Shown here piece after piece: positions 6,570 to 15,684 of a stretch of DNA of 64,000 nt (position 1 is the first letter of the stretch; each line of letters starts with the position of its first letter). The stretch is from CAIJXB01 sp964439595 (GTDB lineage: Bacteria > Chlamydiota > Chlamydiia > Chlamydiales > Rhabdochlamydiaceae), in NCBI GenBank assembly GCA_964439595.1, contig CAYTOK010000008.1, positions 1 to 64,000 on the forward strand. Direction: 5' to 3'. A program made the position numbers and the translations under genes. The notes beneath the pieces were generated by a model that saw nothing but the letters and a program-made list of their open reading frames with translations, did not search any database and was not told the DNA's origin.

Positions 6570-9500
6570 ATGGTACGATCTATCTATAAGAATAAAAAAA
6601 TTTGGGCTGCTGTCTTTTTGGGCATAATCACCTTTCTTGTTTTGGCTCGAGATCCTCTTTTAGCAAGGGGGATTAACAGGTATCTTACGAAATTTCTACT
6701 TGAAAATAAGTGCCTTGTGGACTCTATCACAGCAGAAAAAAATACCACCCATATCATAGGCCTTCAGGGAGAGAATTTTCAGATTAAAGAAGCTCATATC
6801 GCCTGGCATCTTTCTTTGATTCCTTTTCGCCTAGAGCCTCAAGTTGTTATTCTTCAGCCAGTCATTACCTGCCAAAAAAATGAAATAGCAGAAGGAAGTC
6901 CTTTGCAAGCTCTTGCTTTTTTAGTCACTAGTCCTTTTTTTTATCCTACACTAGAGATAGAGGGCGGAGAGGGGGTTTTTATAGAAGAAGATTTTTCTTT
7001 TGCATTTAACGTTGATCCTGGTGCTCAAGAAGGAGAGATTGGCTCTTTAAAACTACGAGAAAAAGACTTATCTGCAGATTTTCTTCAAATGAATATTAAA
7101 AAAGAGAAAAAGGGCTTTGCTTTCCGTTTAGAACTTATGCAGGCAGATCTTTCTTTATTATCTCACTATAGTCAGGATTGGAAGTCTCTTTCTGGATCTA
7201 TCACTTCGTCGGCTTCTTGTTTTTTTAGTAATAAAGGGAGGGTAAAAAATCTGCAAGCTAAATGGGAAATGGGAGATCTTACTTGGGGAGATGGGGCACT
7301 TGATCTTTCTTTAGTATCCAAGTCTTTACAGGGAACATTAACGTATGCGCCGCAAAAACATCTACCTCTTTGGAAGCAGATAGACTTATTTCTTACTTTC
7401 GAAGACATCTCTGTTATTACTTTGCAAAATGACTCAGCTTTTGGGTTTAAGAATTCTTTAGGAGAGATCAGGTTACATCCTGAAGAAGATCCTTATATAA
7501 AAGCGTTTGGCTGTATCCTTTCAAAGGGAATAGAAATTCCTTTTGAAGTAGAGGGAAAGGGCGAGCCTTTAGCAAGTGGAGCTTATTGGATTCAGGCATC
7601 TACTCGCTTTTTTTTAGAGGGGAAAGAGCCTTCGATAGCTTTTTCTCTTTGCCAAAATGAAAAGGGAGAAAGTATTTTACAGGCAGAGTGCTTTCAAGTT
7701 TGTAAGGAAATTATAGATTTAACTCAAGTGGCAGCGCCCTTTTTTAATTTGCCAAAATATTCTATGTTAGCAGGAGAAATTCAAGGAAAGGTTCTCGGGC
7801 ATTTTGAGGGGAAGCAGATCGTAAGTTTAGAATTTACAGACTGTTTAGCTAAGGAGCTTGCTTTTTCTTTACCAGCACAAAACTTGGTTTTTAGAGCGGA
7901 AGATCTATCTTTTCAAGGCCTTTTAATAAAGGAAGATAGAGAGCCGCTGAGTTTGGTCTCTTCTAAAATGGAGATGCATAAGGGAGACCTTACTTTAGAG
8001 AGGTTTCAACTTTCTAATATTGCTTCTTGTTTAACGATTTCTTCAGGGGAAATGGAATCCTCTTATATAGAGGGAACCTATAGCGGCATCAAAGCCTCTC
8101 TTCAGCTTTTAGCCCCAGCATCCGAAAATCTATTTCATCTAGAATGCGGAGCTTATCCTAAAGATGTAATGCGTTTATTTTCTTTTGTGGGAGAAGAAGC
8201 AGAAGGGGGAAATGAACCTATTTTACTAGCTTTAGATATAAAAGAAGAAAAAGCAGAAGCTGCTTTTGCAGGAACCCTGCGTTTTTGCTCTTCTTTAGAC
8301 GCTTCTGAAGACCTTGACTTTGCTGGTAAAATAGAAAAAAAAATTAGCAGGAAGGTGAAAGACCTTTTTTCTTCTTGGGATTCTGTCTTTCCTTCAGGGG
8401 TCTTTCATATGGATAAGATCTCTTTTATGACAGTAAAGCCCTTTCTTCCTTTGTCTTTAAAGGCTATAGAAGGGGAAGGTAAGTTGGAAGGCAGCTTTGA
8501 TCGTAGAGGTGTAGAGATCCTTGTAAAAGAAACGGAGATCTCCTTTATAGAGCCTTCTTGTAAAGTGTCTTGCGTTGTAGGGAAGCAAGATCCAATGCGT
8601 TTATATTTTTCTAGAGCTTCTTTAAAGTGGGAGGGAGTTTTCCCTTTGGAGTCTGGCTTTATAGAAATGGCAACACTCCCTTTTCCTATAGAGCTAGGGG
8701 AAAGCACCTTTTTTTTACAAGGGGACCGTATTTGGGCTGAAAGGTGGACTGCAAATGTGTTAAGTAGTGCTATTTCTGGCAGCCTTCTAGTAGAAAGGGA
8801 TGCAATTCACGTTGCAAGTGAGAAAATAACAGGTAAAATAGCTTCTATAGTTCCTGTTTTCCTAAAAGACTTTCCTTCCATCGAGGGAGATTTTATAAGT
8901 GCGGGAGATGGGCTATTGTTAGAGGGAGTAAAAAGCAAAGAAGGTTGGGACTGGACCTGGGAGGCTTCTTTTTTGCTTCAAGGAATTCACCACGACTTTA
9001 CTTTTGCAGGCTCTATAGAAAATGGCAGCGCTTTTGTTAGGGCAAATTCTAAAGGAGAATTTGCTGTAAAGGATGCTAAGGCCTCTTATAAATTAGCTTC
9101 TTTATCGTGTTGCCTTTCCTTAGAGGATATTTTCTGGCAAGAAGGGCAGTCTATCGATTTTACTCTTAGCGCTAAAGAAGCTTCTAGAGAGCTTCTTCTT
9201 CTAACGGGAAAGCTTGAAGAAGAGGCTAAAAGAAAGAAGATTTCTTTAAGTCCAATGTCTCATGTTTTGGGACTCCAATTTAAAGCATCGCCTTTTACTA
9301 TAGGATCTAAAGGAGATGTTTCTTCCTTTGATGCCGAGTTTTTATTAAAATTGCGCTACCTGCCTTCTTATCTTGCAATAGGTGAAAAAATAGGGATGAT
9401 TTCTTCTTTTGCTATGCCAGAATTAGATGGAGATTTACAGGTTAAAGTGCTTTATAACCCAGCGACTGCATTTTTTGGAGCGCAGCTTCATATGGAAGAG

Positions 9501-11348
9501 CTTCGCTATAAAGGAGAATTGCTTGGTGATGTAGATGCTAAAATACAAAGACAAAGTGACATTTGGAAGATTTATCCAAGTCGGATTGGTCGCTATAGAG
9601 TAGAATCAGAGATAAAGATAGATGCTGATGTTTGGAAGATAAATTCTTTTTCTATAGATTCTATGGGAGAATCTTTAGCCTTTCAAGGCAGTTACTTTCC
9701 TCTTGGAGATAAGTTAGAGGTTCCCAATTTTAGCGCTATCATACGGCAAGAGCAGGTAGAAATAAGATCTAAAGGATCGTTTGAAGGTAAATTTACTCGA
9801 CTAGGCGACCTTCAAGGTAGAGGAAAATGTTCTTTTTTTGCTTCTAGCAATTCTTCTTTACCTTGCAAAGCTGAGACTGTAGGGGAGAGTATTTTTCTTC
9901 TAGAGACCTCTAAAGGTATAGAAATAGGAAAAAGTGCTTGGGAAATATGGGACAGTAAGAAAGAAGCACTTTTAGCTAAAGTAGCTTTTTCTAAAATGAG
10001 ACAACTTAAGGAAAAGCGTCTATTTTTAGAAGAAGGAGTTATGACGATAACTAAGGCAGGACTTACTGTTCTTCCTAAGGAGATCTCTTCCATGGTTATA
10101 GGAAAGGAAGCCTCCTTGCAGCTTGACGTGGATATTTCCCCTAAGGATACAAAGGTGTCTGGATCTATAAAAAATGGGATGTATCAGATAGGTACTGCTG
10201 CACTAGACATGCAGCAAATTCGCTTTTTATTCGAAGAAAAAGTTCTTTACGTTTCTTCTCAAACTATGTGGGAGAAGGAGCCTTTGGCTTTAAGCCTTCG
10301 GATGCCTCTTAAAGAGGGATCTTTTTCTACAATCTTATTAAAAGAGTCTCCTGAAAAAGATCCTTTATCTTTACAGATTGCTAAAGATGCAGAAAATAGA
10401 TGGTATCTAGAATCTGCTAAAGGAGAATTTAAAGGACTTACTGTCGCTCTTACTAGAAAAGGAGCCCTAGATAAAAAAGGCCTTTTTTATGAGGCTGATA
10501 TCCAAGGAGATTTTAGTAAGGTAGCTTCTTTTTTCTCTAAAAAAACAGCAGACCTTTGCTTGAAGTGGAAAACAGGAGGGGGATATCGCTACCTAGGATC
10601 TGTAACGCTAAGCCCGGATTCTTCTCAGATTACAGAGTGTTTAGGAGAAGTGGGGGGCAATAATTTTCACCTTTTAGGCAGGCAGATACAATCTTTCAAG
10701 GCAAAGGTTTCTTTTGCAAATGACAGGGTTTCTTTGCAAAATTTTGTAGTAGAGGACCCTATAGGGTTTTTGACAGTTAAGGCAGCAGAGGTGGCATTTA
10801 ATGTGGAAAAAGATTCATGGGCCATTTCTATTCCTCTTATCCACATGAAAGATTTTTCCCCTTCTCTTTTTTCTAAAGGAAAAAAAGAGGGAGTTTTAAT
10901 TAAAAACCTCAGTATCTATAATCTGAAAGGAATTCTTGGAGAGACCGACTCTTATTTAGCAGGGCTTCAAGCTACCGGAGCTCTTAATTTTGTCTCCCTA
11001 ACAAAAAAGGAATTTTCTTTTTGGGATGTGCCTTTAAGCTTAATTAAGGATTTAGGGTTAGATCCAAGTATTTTAACTCCTGTGACAGGAGAGGCGGAGT
11101 TTTCTCTTTCTCATGGAAAGGTGTATTTAACTTCTTTACAAAATACGTACAGTGAAGGAATGCGCTCTCAATTTGAGTTAGCAGCTCCCGGCACAGATTC
11201 CTACCTATCTTTAGATGGCACTTGGCATATAGACCTTCAGATGAAACAAAGTGTCGTTTGGAAAGTTGGGGAGAAGTTGATATTATCTATTAGAGGGAAT
11301 CTTGAAAAACCTAAATATAGTTTCAAGATTAAAGACTCTTCCTTATAG
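6570..11348 (+). CDS. Giant AsmA/TamB-like envelope protein
   Basis: 1592 aa. A basic start and a hydrophobic segment (about 11-28) give a signal anchor, so nearly all of the chain lies in the periplasm. The rest is a long run of alternating short beta-type segments (patterns such as GSFDRRGVEILVKETEIS and LEGTFSG-like repeats) without further membrane spans, ending in KYSFKIKDSSL. This is the look of AsmA, YhdP and TamB proteins, which form long grooves that carry phospholipids or assist outer-membrane assembly. No sharp motif proves it. The reading frame overlaps the ComF-like gene by 47 bp, implying cotranscription. It could also be a chlamydia-specific family of the same architecture. Confidence 0.6.
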   Translation: MVRSIYKNKKIWAAVFLGIITFLVLARDPLLARGINRYLTKFLLENKCLVDSITAEKNTTHIIGLQGENFQIKEAHIAWHLSLIPFRLEPQVVILQPVITCQKNEIAEGSPLQALAFLVTSPFFYPTLEIEGGEGVFIEEDFSFAFNVDPGAQEGEIGSLKLREKDLSADFLQMNIKKEKKGFAFRLELMQADLSLLSHYSQDWKSLSGSITSSASCFFSNKGRVKNLQAKWEMGDLTWGDGALDLSLVSKSLQGTLTYAPQKHLPLWKQIDLFLTFEDISVITLQNDSAFGFKNSLGEIRLHPEEDPYIKAFGCILSKGIEIPFEVEGKGEPLASGAYWIQASTRFFLEGKEPSIAFSLCQNEKGESILQAECFQVCKEIIDLTQVAAPFFNLPKYSMLAGEIQGKVLGHFEGKQIVSLEFTDCLAKELAFSLPAQNLVFRAEDLSFQGLLIKEDREPLSLVSSKMEMHKGDLTLERFQLSNIASCLTISSGEMESSYIEGTYSGIKASLQLLAPASENLFHLECGAYPKDVMRLFSFVGEEAEGGNEPILLALDIKEEKAEAAFAGTLRFCSSLDASEDLDFAGKIEKKISRKVKDLFSSWDSVFPSGVFHMDKISFMTVKPFLPLSLKAIEGEGKLEGSFDRRGVEILVKETEISFIEPSCKVSCVVGKQDPMRLYFSRASLKWEGVFPLESGFIEMATLPFPIELGESTFFLQGDRIWAERWTANVLSSAISGSLLVERDAIHVASEKITGKIASIVPVFLKDFPSIEGDFISAGDGLLLEGVKSKEGWDWTWEASFLLQGIHHDFTFAGSIENGSAFVRANSKGEFAVKDAKASYKLASLSCCLSLEDIFWQEGQSIDFTLSAKEASRELLLLTGKLEEEAKRKKISLSPMSHVLGLQFKASPFTIGSKGDVSSFDAEFLLKLRYLPSYLAIGEKIGMISSFAMPELDGDLQVKVLYNPATAFFGAQLHMEELRYKGELLGDVDAKIQRQSDIWKIYPSRIGRYRVESEIKIDADVWKINSFSIDSMGESLAFQGSYFPLGDKLEVPNFSAIIRQEQVEIRSKGSFEGKFTRLGDLQGRGKCSFFASSNSSLPCKAETVGESIFLLETSKGIEIGKSAWEIWDSKKEALLAKVAFSKMRQLKEKRLFLEEGVMTITKAGLTVLPKEISSMVIGKEASLQLDVDISPKDTKVSGSIKNGMYQIGTAALDMQQIRFLFEEKVLYVSSQTMWEKEPLALSLRMPLKEGSFSTILLKESPEKDPLSLQIAKDAENRWYLESAKGEFKGLTVALTRKGALDKKGLFYEADIQGDFSKVASFFSKKTADLCLKWKTGGGYRYLGSVTLSPDSSQITECLGEVGGNNFHLLGRQIQSFKAKVSFANDRVSLQNFVVEDPIGFLTVKAAEVAFNVEKDSWAISIPLIHMKDFSPSLFSKGKKEGVLIKNLSIYNLKGILGETDSYLAGLQATGALNFVSLTKKEFSFWDVPLSLIKDLGLDPSILTPVTGEAEFSLSHGKVYLTSLQNTYSEGMRSQFELAAPGTDSYLSLDGTWHIDLQMKQSVVWKVGEKLILSIRGNLEKPKYSFKIKDSSL

Positions 11349-11904
11349 GTGTAGTGAGGCTTTAATCTCTTTAGTGTTTCCTTCGTATTGTTTATGCTGC
11401 GAAGCGGAGGTAGAAGGAGGTTTACTTTTATGCGCCTATTGTAGCGCTCAGTTGGAGTTTCTAGAGGAAAGTCCTTTTGCGGTAGCCCCGTTTACTTCTA
11501 TTGCAGTTTCTATGGGTCAGGTAGGCCCCTCTTCGTCTTTTATTAGAGGAGTGCATGGCCCTTACTCTATAAGGATAGCAGAAGCTATGAGCGCTTTTAT
11601 GGCAGTGACTTTAAGCCGTCAAGACTGGCCTATGCCAGATGTTATTATTCCGTCACCAAGAGACCTCGTTTTTAATCGTCACCTAGCCTCTTCTTTATCG
11701 CTATTTTTAGAGATTCCTGTCATAGAAGCTTTAAAGCCCCCCTCTTCTTTTTATAGAGGAGAAGAGTTTAGGTGGAATTTAAGTCACAGTCTTTCAGGTC
11801 AAACTGTTCTTGTTGCAGACTATTTATATGATTCTACTGATGATAGATTTCAAATCCTAGAAGAAGCAGCTATTCAAGAGAGCTTTTTTCTTGGATTTTC
11901 GTAG
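11302..11904 (+). CDS. ComF-like protein, degenerate phosphoribosyltransferase
   Basis: 200 aa. Residues about 27-50 show the N-terminal zinc ribbon of ComF proteins (CLCC...LLLCAYC). A PRTase-like region follows: VIIPSPRDLVFNRHLASSL resembles the VPVP...RGFNQ segment, and TVLVADYLYDSTDD stands where the PRPP loop VLLVDDVxTTGxT should be. The acidic pair and the TTG loop are missing, so catalysis is doubtful. ComF proteins assist DNA uptake or primosome work in other bacteria; the role here is unknown. The start overlaps the end of the giant AsmA/TamB-like gene. Confidence 0.65.
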   Translation: MKNLNIVSRLKTLPYRCSEALISLVFPSYCLCCEAEVEGGLLLCAYCSAQLEFLEESPFAVAPFTSIAVSMGQVGPSSSFIRGVHGPYSIRIAEAMSAFMAVTLSRQDWPMPDVIIPSPRDLVFNRHLASSLSLFLEIPVIEALKPPSSFYRGEEFRWNLSHSLSGQTVLVADYLYDSTDDRFQILEEAAIQESFFLGFS

Positions 11905-12023
11905 CTTAAGATTTTTTACACTGCATTTATTGCTAATAATATCTAATTTTTATTATTTTTATTGTTTTAATTTATTTTTTATTATTAAATTATAAATAAT
12001 AGATGTAGCTGAATGGGGTCTTT

Positions 12024-12524
12024 ATGTTGCTTGCTGATGTAAATAGTAAGGTAGATGAGATGATGTCTACTTTGATGACTTCTATAGGTCAAGAAGGGGC
12101 TGAGCAGTTTCTTAGTGATCCTAGTTTTATTAAGAAGCATTTAAAAATAGAAGATAAGGATTTAGAAGAACTTACGCGAGAAAGTGGTTTTTATGTTGAG
12201 CATGGGGACTTAGAGCATGCCGCAGAGACTCTTGGTTGGCTTATGTTCTTTGAGCCTTTTTTTGCTAATCACTACCTAAGGCTAGGAGCTATCCTCCTTA
12301 TGTTACAGCAGCATGAAAATGCATTTAAGATCTTGGAAGTTGGCTTTGTTTTAGATCCAAGTAATCCTGAGTACGCTCTTTACCTAGGTAACTGTTTATT
12401 TGCCTTAGGGCAGAAAGAACCCGCAAAAAAGGCTTTTAGTGAATGTCTAGAGCTATCTAAAAGTAGCTCTACATATGACCATATTGCCCTGTTAGCTAGG
12501 GAGGCTGTACATGAGTGCGATTAA
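12024..12524 (+). CDS. LcrH/SycD-type III secretion chaperone
   Basis: 166 aa, the usual size of class II type III chaperones. It contains about three tetratricopeptide repeats: GDLEHAAETLGWLMFFEPF, NHYLRLGAILLMLQQHENA and PEYALYLGNCLFALGQKEP. Such chaperones bind translocators or hydrophobic effectors in the cytoplasm before export. The next gene starts inside the last codons (14-bp overlap) and encodes a protein with two close membrane segments, so that protein is the natural client. ATG 12024 is preceded by a GGGGT-containing stretch. Confidence 0.88.
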   Translation: MLLADVNSKVDEMMSTLMTSIGQEGAEQFLSDPSFIKKHLKIEDKDLEELTRESGFYVEHGDLEHAAETLGWLMFFEPFFANHYLRLGAILLMLQQHENAFKILEVGFVLDPSNPEYALYLGNCLFALGQKEPAKKAFSECLELSKSSSTYDHIALLAREAVHECD

Positions 12525-13263
12525 TCCTCTAGGAGGCAATCATTGGTATGTCTCAGTCCCAACTAACTCACAAAGAGCAGTATATGACCAAGCAAAGCGA
12601 GCTGCAACACAACTTCCGACAATGGAAGATAGAATTGCGTTAACTAAAAAAAAGGGGTTGTCTGAATTTTCTAACGGTGTCGGATTCAAACTACCTGTAC
12701 ATCTTGTTTTAGAAAGAAGAAAGGAGTATGGGGTTACTTTGGGTTTTTCTTTTTTTAAAGAGCTAACCTTCGATAGGAATTTCTCTATCCCCATAAGAAT
12801 GATGTTTGGTCTTTTAACACTTGTAACGGGAATATTAAATGCTCCCGATGCTTTGATTAAAGCTGGATTTGGGGATGATTCAAAGGTGAGATGGCTAAAT
12901 CCTCTTTGCTATATAGGTGCTGTTTTAGGCTTTTTAGCCGCTAATGCCTCCACGATAACTGAAAAAGATAAAAATGAAGCTGCTATTCGACGAGAAATTG
13001 AAGGGGAGAGGGGGAAATTAGGTTTAAAGCAAAAGATTTCTAAAGAGGTGTTAATAGTAAGAGATAAGCTATTCGACCCCGTTCCTACCTTTAGAGGATC
13101 ACAAAAAGAGAAAGATGATTTGCTTGAAAAGATGCATAGTTTGATCAAAAGCTCTATTACCCTTGAGCCGGCAGTCGAAAATAGAGGCTGGTTTAAGGAT
13201 TGGCAGTCAGAGGTTGCTGCTTTAGAAAAGGCAAAGGTGTGGGTCTCGGATGGGTCATCTTAA
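12511..13263 (+). CDS. Putative type III-secreted membrane protein with bilobed hydrophobic domain
   Basis: 250 aa, no family recognised. Two hydrophobic segments at about 95-115 and 129-148, separated by a short loop, make the bilobed pattern typical of chlamydial inclusion-membrane proteins and of translocators. The N-terminus is polar with no signal peptide. The C-terminal 100 residues are charged and helical. The ORF overlaps the LcrH/SycD chaperone gene by 14 bp, so the two are translated together. Client status and secretion are inferred from this context. It meets the cyclase gene tail to tail with a 4-bp overlap. Confidence 0.7.
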   Translation: MSAINPLGGNHWYVSVPTNSQRAVYDQAKRAATQLPTMEDRIALTKKKGLSEFSNGVGFKLPVHLVLERRKEYGVTLGFSFFKELTFDRNFSIPIRMMFGLLTLVTGILNAPDALIKAGFGDDSKVRWLNPLCYIGAVLGFLAANASTITEKDKNEAAIRREIEGERGKLGLKQKISKEVLIVRDKLFDPVPTFRGSQKEKDDLLEKMHSLIKSSITLEPAVENRGWFKDWQSEVAALEKAKVWVSDGSS

Positions 13264-15428
13264 AGTTTAGTAAGAACTTCGTAGACTTGCACGGGATTCT
13301 CTATTCCTTTCAAGTGAACGGGGTCTAGCTTTCGGCAGTGGAACTGCTCTTTGACCCCGGGAGACTGGAAGGTCTCTTCAGAGATAAGTATCTGCATGGG
13401 TTTTGCTACAGAGCAGAGTCTGGAGGCCTGATTGACATTAGCTCCGATTGCTGTATAATTAAGTCTATTTTCTGCTCCCATATTCCCTGTGTATACAACG
13501 CCTGTGTGTATCCCAATGCCAATTGTAAAGGTGGGTTTATTTACTTTGGTTTTTTCTTCATTCCAAGAAGACAGATCCTTGATCATTAAAAGAGCAGCTT
13601 CTATAGCTTTTACAGCATGAAAGCTAAAAGCTAGAGGGGCGCCGTAGAGTGTCATGATTTCATCGCCGATAAATTTATCCACAACGCCTTTTGTTTCATC
13701 AATAATACGACACATGCGTGTCATATAGGTATTTAAGATCGTGATAAGAGCAAAGGGATCCATCCCTTCGGCAAAATGGGTGAAGTTGCGGATATCACTA
13801 AAAAGAAGGGTGATAATTTTTTTCTCTCCGCCTAGTTCTATGTTGTGTTCTAAAATTTCTTGGCTGATTTCTTTAGATACGACTTTGTTAAGTATTCCTC
13901 GGATTTTGTCTCTATCTCTTAACGCAGAAACCATTCCCTGAAAGGAATGCGACAGTGTAGCTACTTCATCTTCTCTTTTATCTACTATAGGCAAAGTGAG
14001 GTTTTCATAGGTTCCCTTACTGAGCTCTTCAGACGCTTTAGATAAAATGGCTATTGGCCCTGTGATCTTCTTGGCGATTCTGTGTAAGCTTCCAAGTGCT
14101 ATAAGTAAGGAAAGCAGCCCTGCCACGATAAGGCTCAGTGATATCTTTAGGGATATCCCCTGACTTAGGGAGTCTAAGAAGTTAGACATCGATAGGGACT
14201 CTTCTTTGGGAGTCAAAACAAATAGTTTGAATAACTCTAGATCGATAGTGGAAAGGGCGTATTCTTTATTTTCCCAAGAAACAAAAGGGCTCCCTTCGGC
14301 TGTTACAAAAGGAAAATCAGTATTGCCCGGATGAAATATTTCACCGGCAGGGGTAAATCCTATGGAGAGAGTGTTTCCTAAAACTATGATGTTTTTTCCA
14401 ATAAGGGTGGCAATATTTTGTAAAAGGGAAGATAGAGAAAATCCAATGGCAATAGTATTTCTAGAGGGGTCAGCAAAAAATACGGATTTAACAATATCCA
14501 AGTCTTCGGCATCTCCATGGTTCCTAAGAAGAAGAGAGGGGATTTTGTGTAATTCGTTATCTTTGATGGAGGGAATCGCAGGCTCTTTAGAAAAAGCTTC
14601 TTCTACTAAAATACAGACCCCAGGGTGTTTCCCTGGATGGGGATCTATGCTTTCTAGTGAAGCCAGTTTTAAAGCTCCGATGGGAGATAGGGGGCCTTCT
14701 TTATCTTGATAGGGAACTAAGGAGTTGATCAGTTCTATTTTCTCTAACCATTCATTTTCTTTGAGAAGTAAAGAAGAAAAAAGATGTATAGAGGTGTCAT
14801 GCTCATTATAGGAAGAGGAGGGGATATCCATTTCGGTGAAAACGACATTTTGCAAAGAAGAGCTTGCTGCTAGCTGTAGCTTTTTCGGGAGCTTTGTATT
14901 AGAGGAAAGTAGGTTTTCTAAATGGCTTTTTTCATAGAGAAAGTAGATGGTTTTGCTATGTATTATTTCAGGAATGGCAGCTAGTATAGCTTTCTTGTCT
15001 AAGAGCTTAACCCATAAGATATCACCTGGGCCTCTAGCCCAGGAAAAGGGATGTAAAACAGCATCTTTAGGAGAGATTAAAGCGTTTTGGTTAGAAGGAC
15101 TTTGCGCTTGGATAAAGGCAATATTAGGATCGTAGACAAGGATTCTGGCAGCATCTTCCCAAATAGAGGAGGAGATCTCTTGCGAGCTAGAGGTCATTTC
15201 TGCGACTCTTTCTAAATCGGCGGCTTCTTCGATAAGACGAAAAGAAAAGAGGAAAGATAAAAAGTCTTCTGTGGCATTATCTTGATTTTTTATATAGTCA
15301 TTAAGTGTGGCCCCTCCCTTAGAAAGCTCATTTTTAATCCATATTTCGGACGTCAGAATATTGCAAAGAGCGCTTAGAATGAGGATTGCTCCGACGCTTA
15401 CAAAGAGTTTGGTTCTTAGGGTTTTCAT
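13260..15428 (-). CDS. Membrane-bound class III adenylate/guanylate cyclase with HAMP domain
   Basis: 722 aa. An N-terminal membrane helix (about 6-24) is followed by a large extracytoplasmic sensor region, a second helix near 425-445 (SLIVAGLLSLLIALG), a HAMP linker (GPIAILSKASEELSKG), and a cyclase domain from about 537 to the end. Metal-binding aspartates are seen in LLFSDIRNF (about 545) and KFIGDEIM (about 589); the catalytic Asn/Arg pair is in NVNQASRL (about 666/670). It would make cAMP or cGMP at the cytoplasmic face in response to an outside signal. No cyclic-nucleotide effector gene is adjacent. Substrate choice cannot be read safely. Confidence 0.9.
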   Translation of the reverse strand: MKTLRTKLFVSVGAILILSALCNILTSEIWIKNELSKGGATLNDYIKNQDNATEDFLSFLFSFRLIEEAADLERVAEMTSSSQEISSSIWEDAARILVYDPNIAFIQAQSPSNQNALISPKDAVLHPFSWARGPGDILWVKLLDKKAILAAIPEIIHSKTIYFLYEKSHLENLLSSNTKLPKKLQLAASSSLQNVVFTEMDIPSSSYNEHDTSIHLFSSLLLKENEWLEKIELINSLVPYQDKEGPLSPIGALKLASLESIDPHPGKHPGVCILVEEAFSKEPAIPSIKDNELHKIPSLLLRNHGDAEDLDIVKSVFFADPSRNTIAIGFSLSSLLQNIATLIGKNIIVLGNTLSIGFTPAGEIFHPGNTDFPFVTAEGSPFVSWENKEYALSTIDLELFKLFVLTPKEESLSMSNFLDSLSQGISLKISLSLIVAGLLSLLIALGSLHRIAKKITGPIAILSKASEELSKGTYENLTLPIVDKREDEVATLSHSFQGMVSALRDRDKIRGILNKVVSKEISQEILEHNIELGGEKKIITLLFSDIRNFTHFAEGMDPFALITILNTYMTRMCRIIDETKGVVDKFIGDEIMTLYGAPLAFSFHAVKAIEAALLMIKDLSSWNEEKTKVNKPTFTIGIGIHTGVVYTGNMGAENRLNYTAIGANVNQASRLCSVAKPMQILISEETFQSPGVKEQFHCRKLDPVHLKGIENPVQVYEVLTKL

Positions 15429-15684
15429 AAAAAAGGCCTTGTTTCTTTTTTTTTAGAGCTTTTACAAAATAATGAAAAGAAAATATTTTTTTGTGTGGGT
15501 ATAACGTATACAGATTGGGCATGCTATCGTTTTTTACTTTAAAGAGAGGCCTTTGTCTTTATCAGAGACAATCACGGCATTGCCCATAAATTTTATATAG
15601 AACACCACACAAAAAACGAAAACAGAATATTTTATTGAGATGAGATGGCTCTTCGGTTATATGTAGTCATAATTGGAGGAACCC

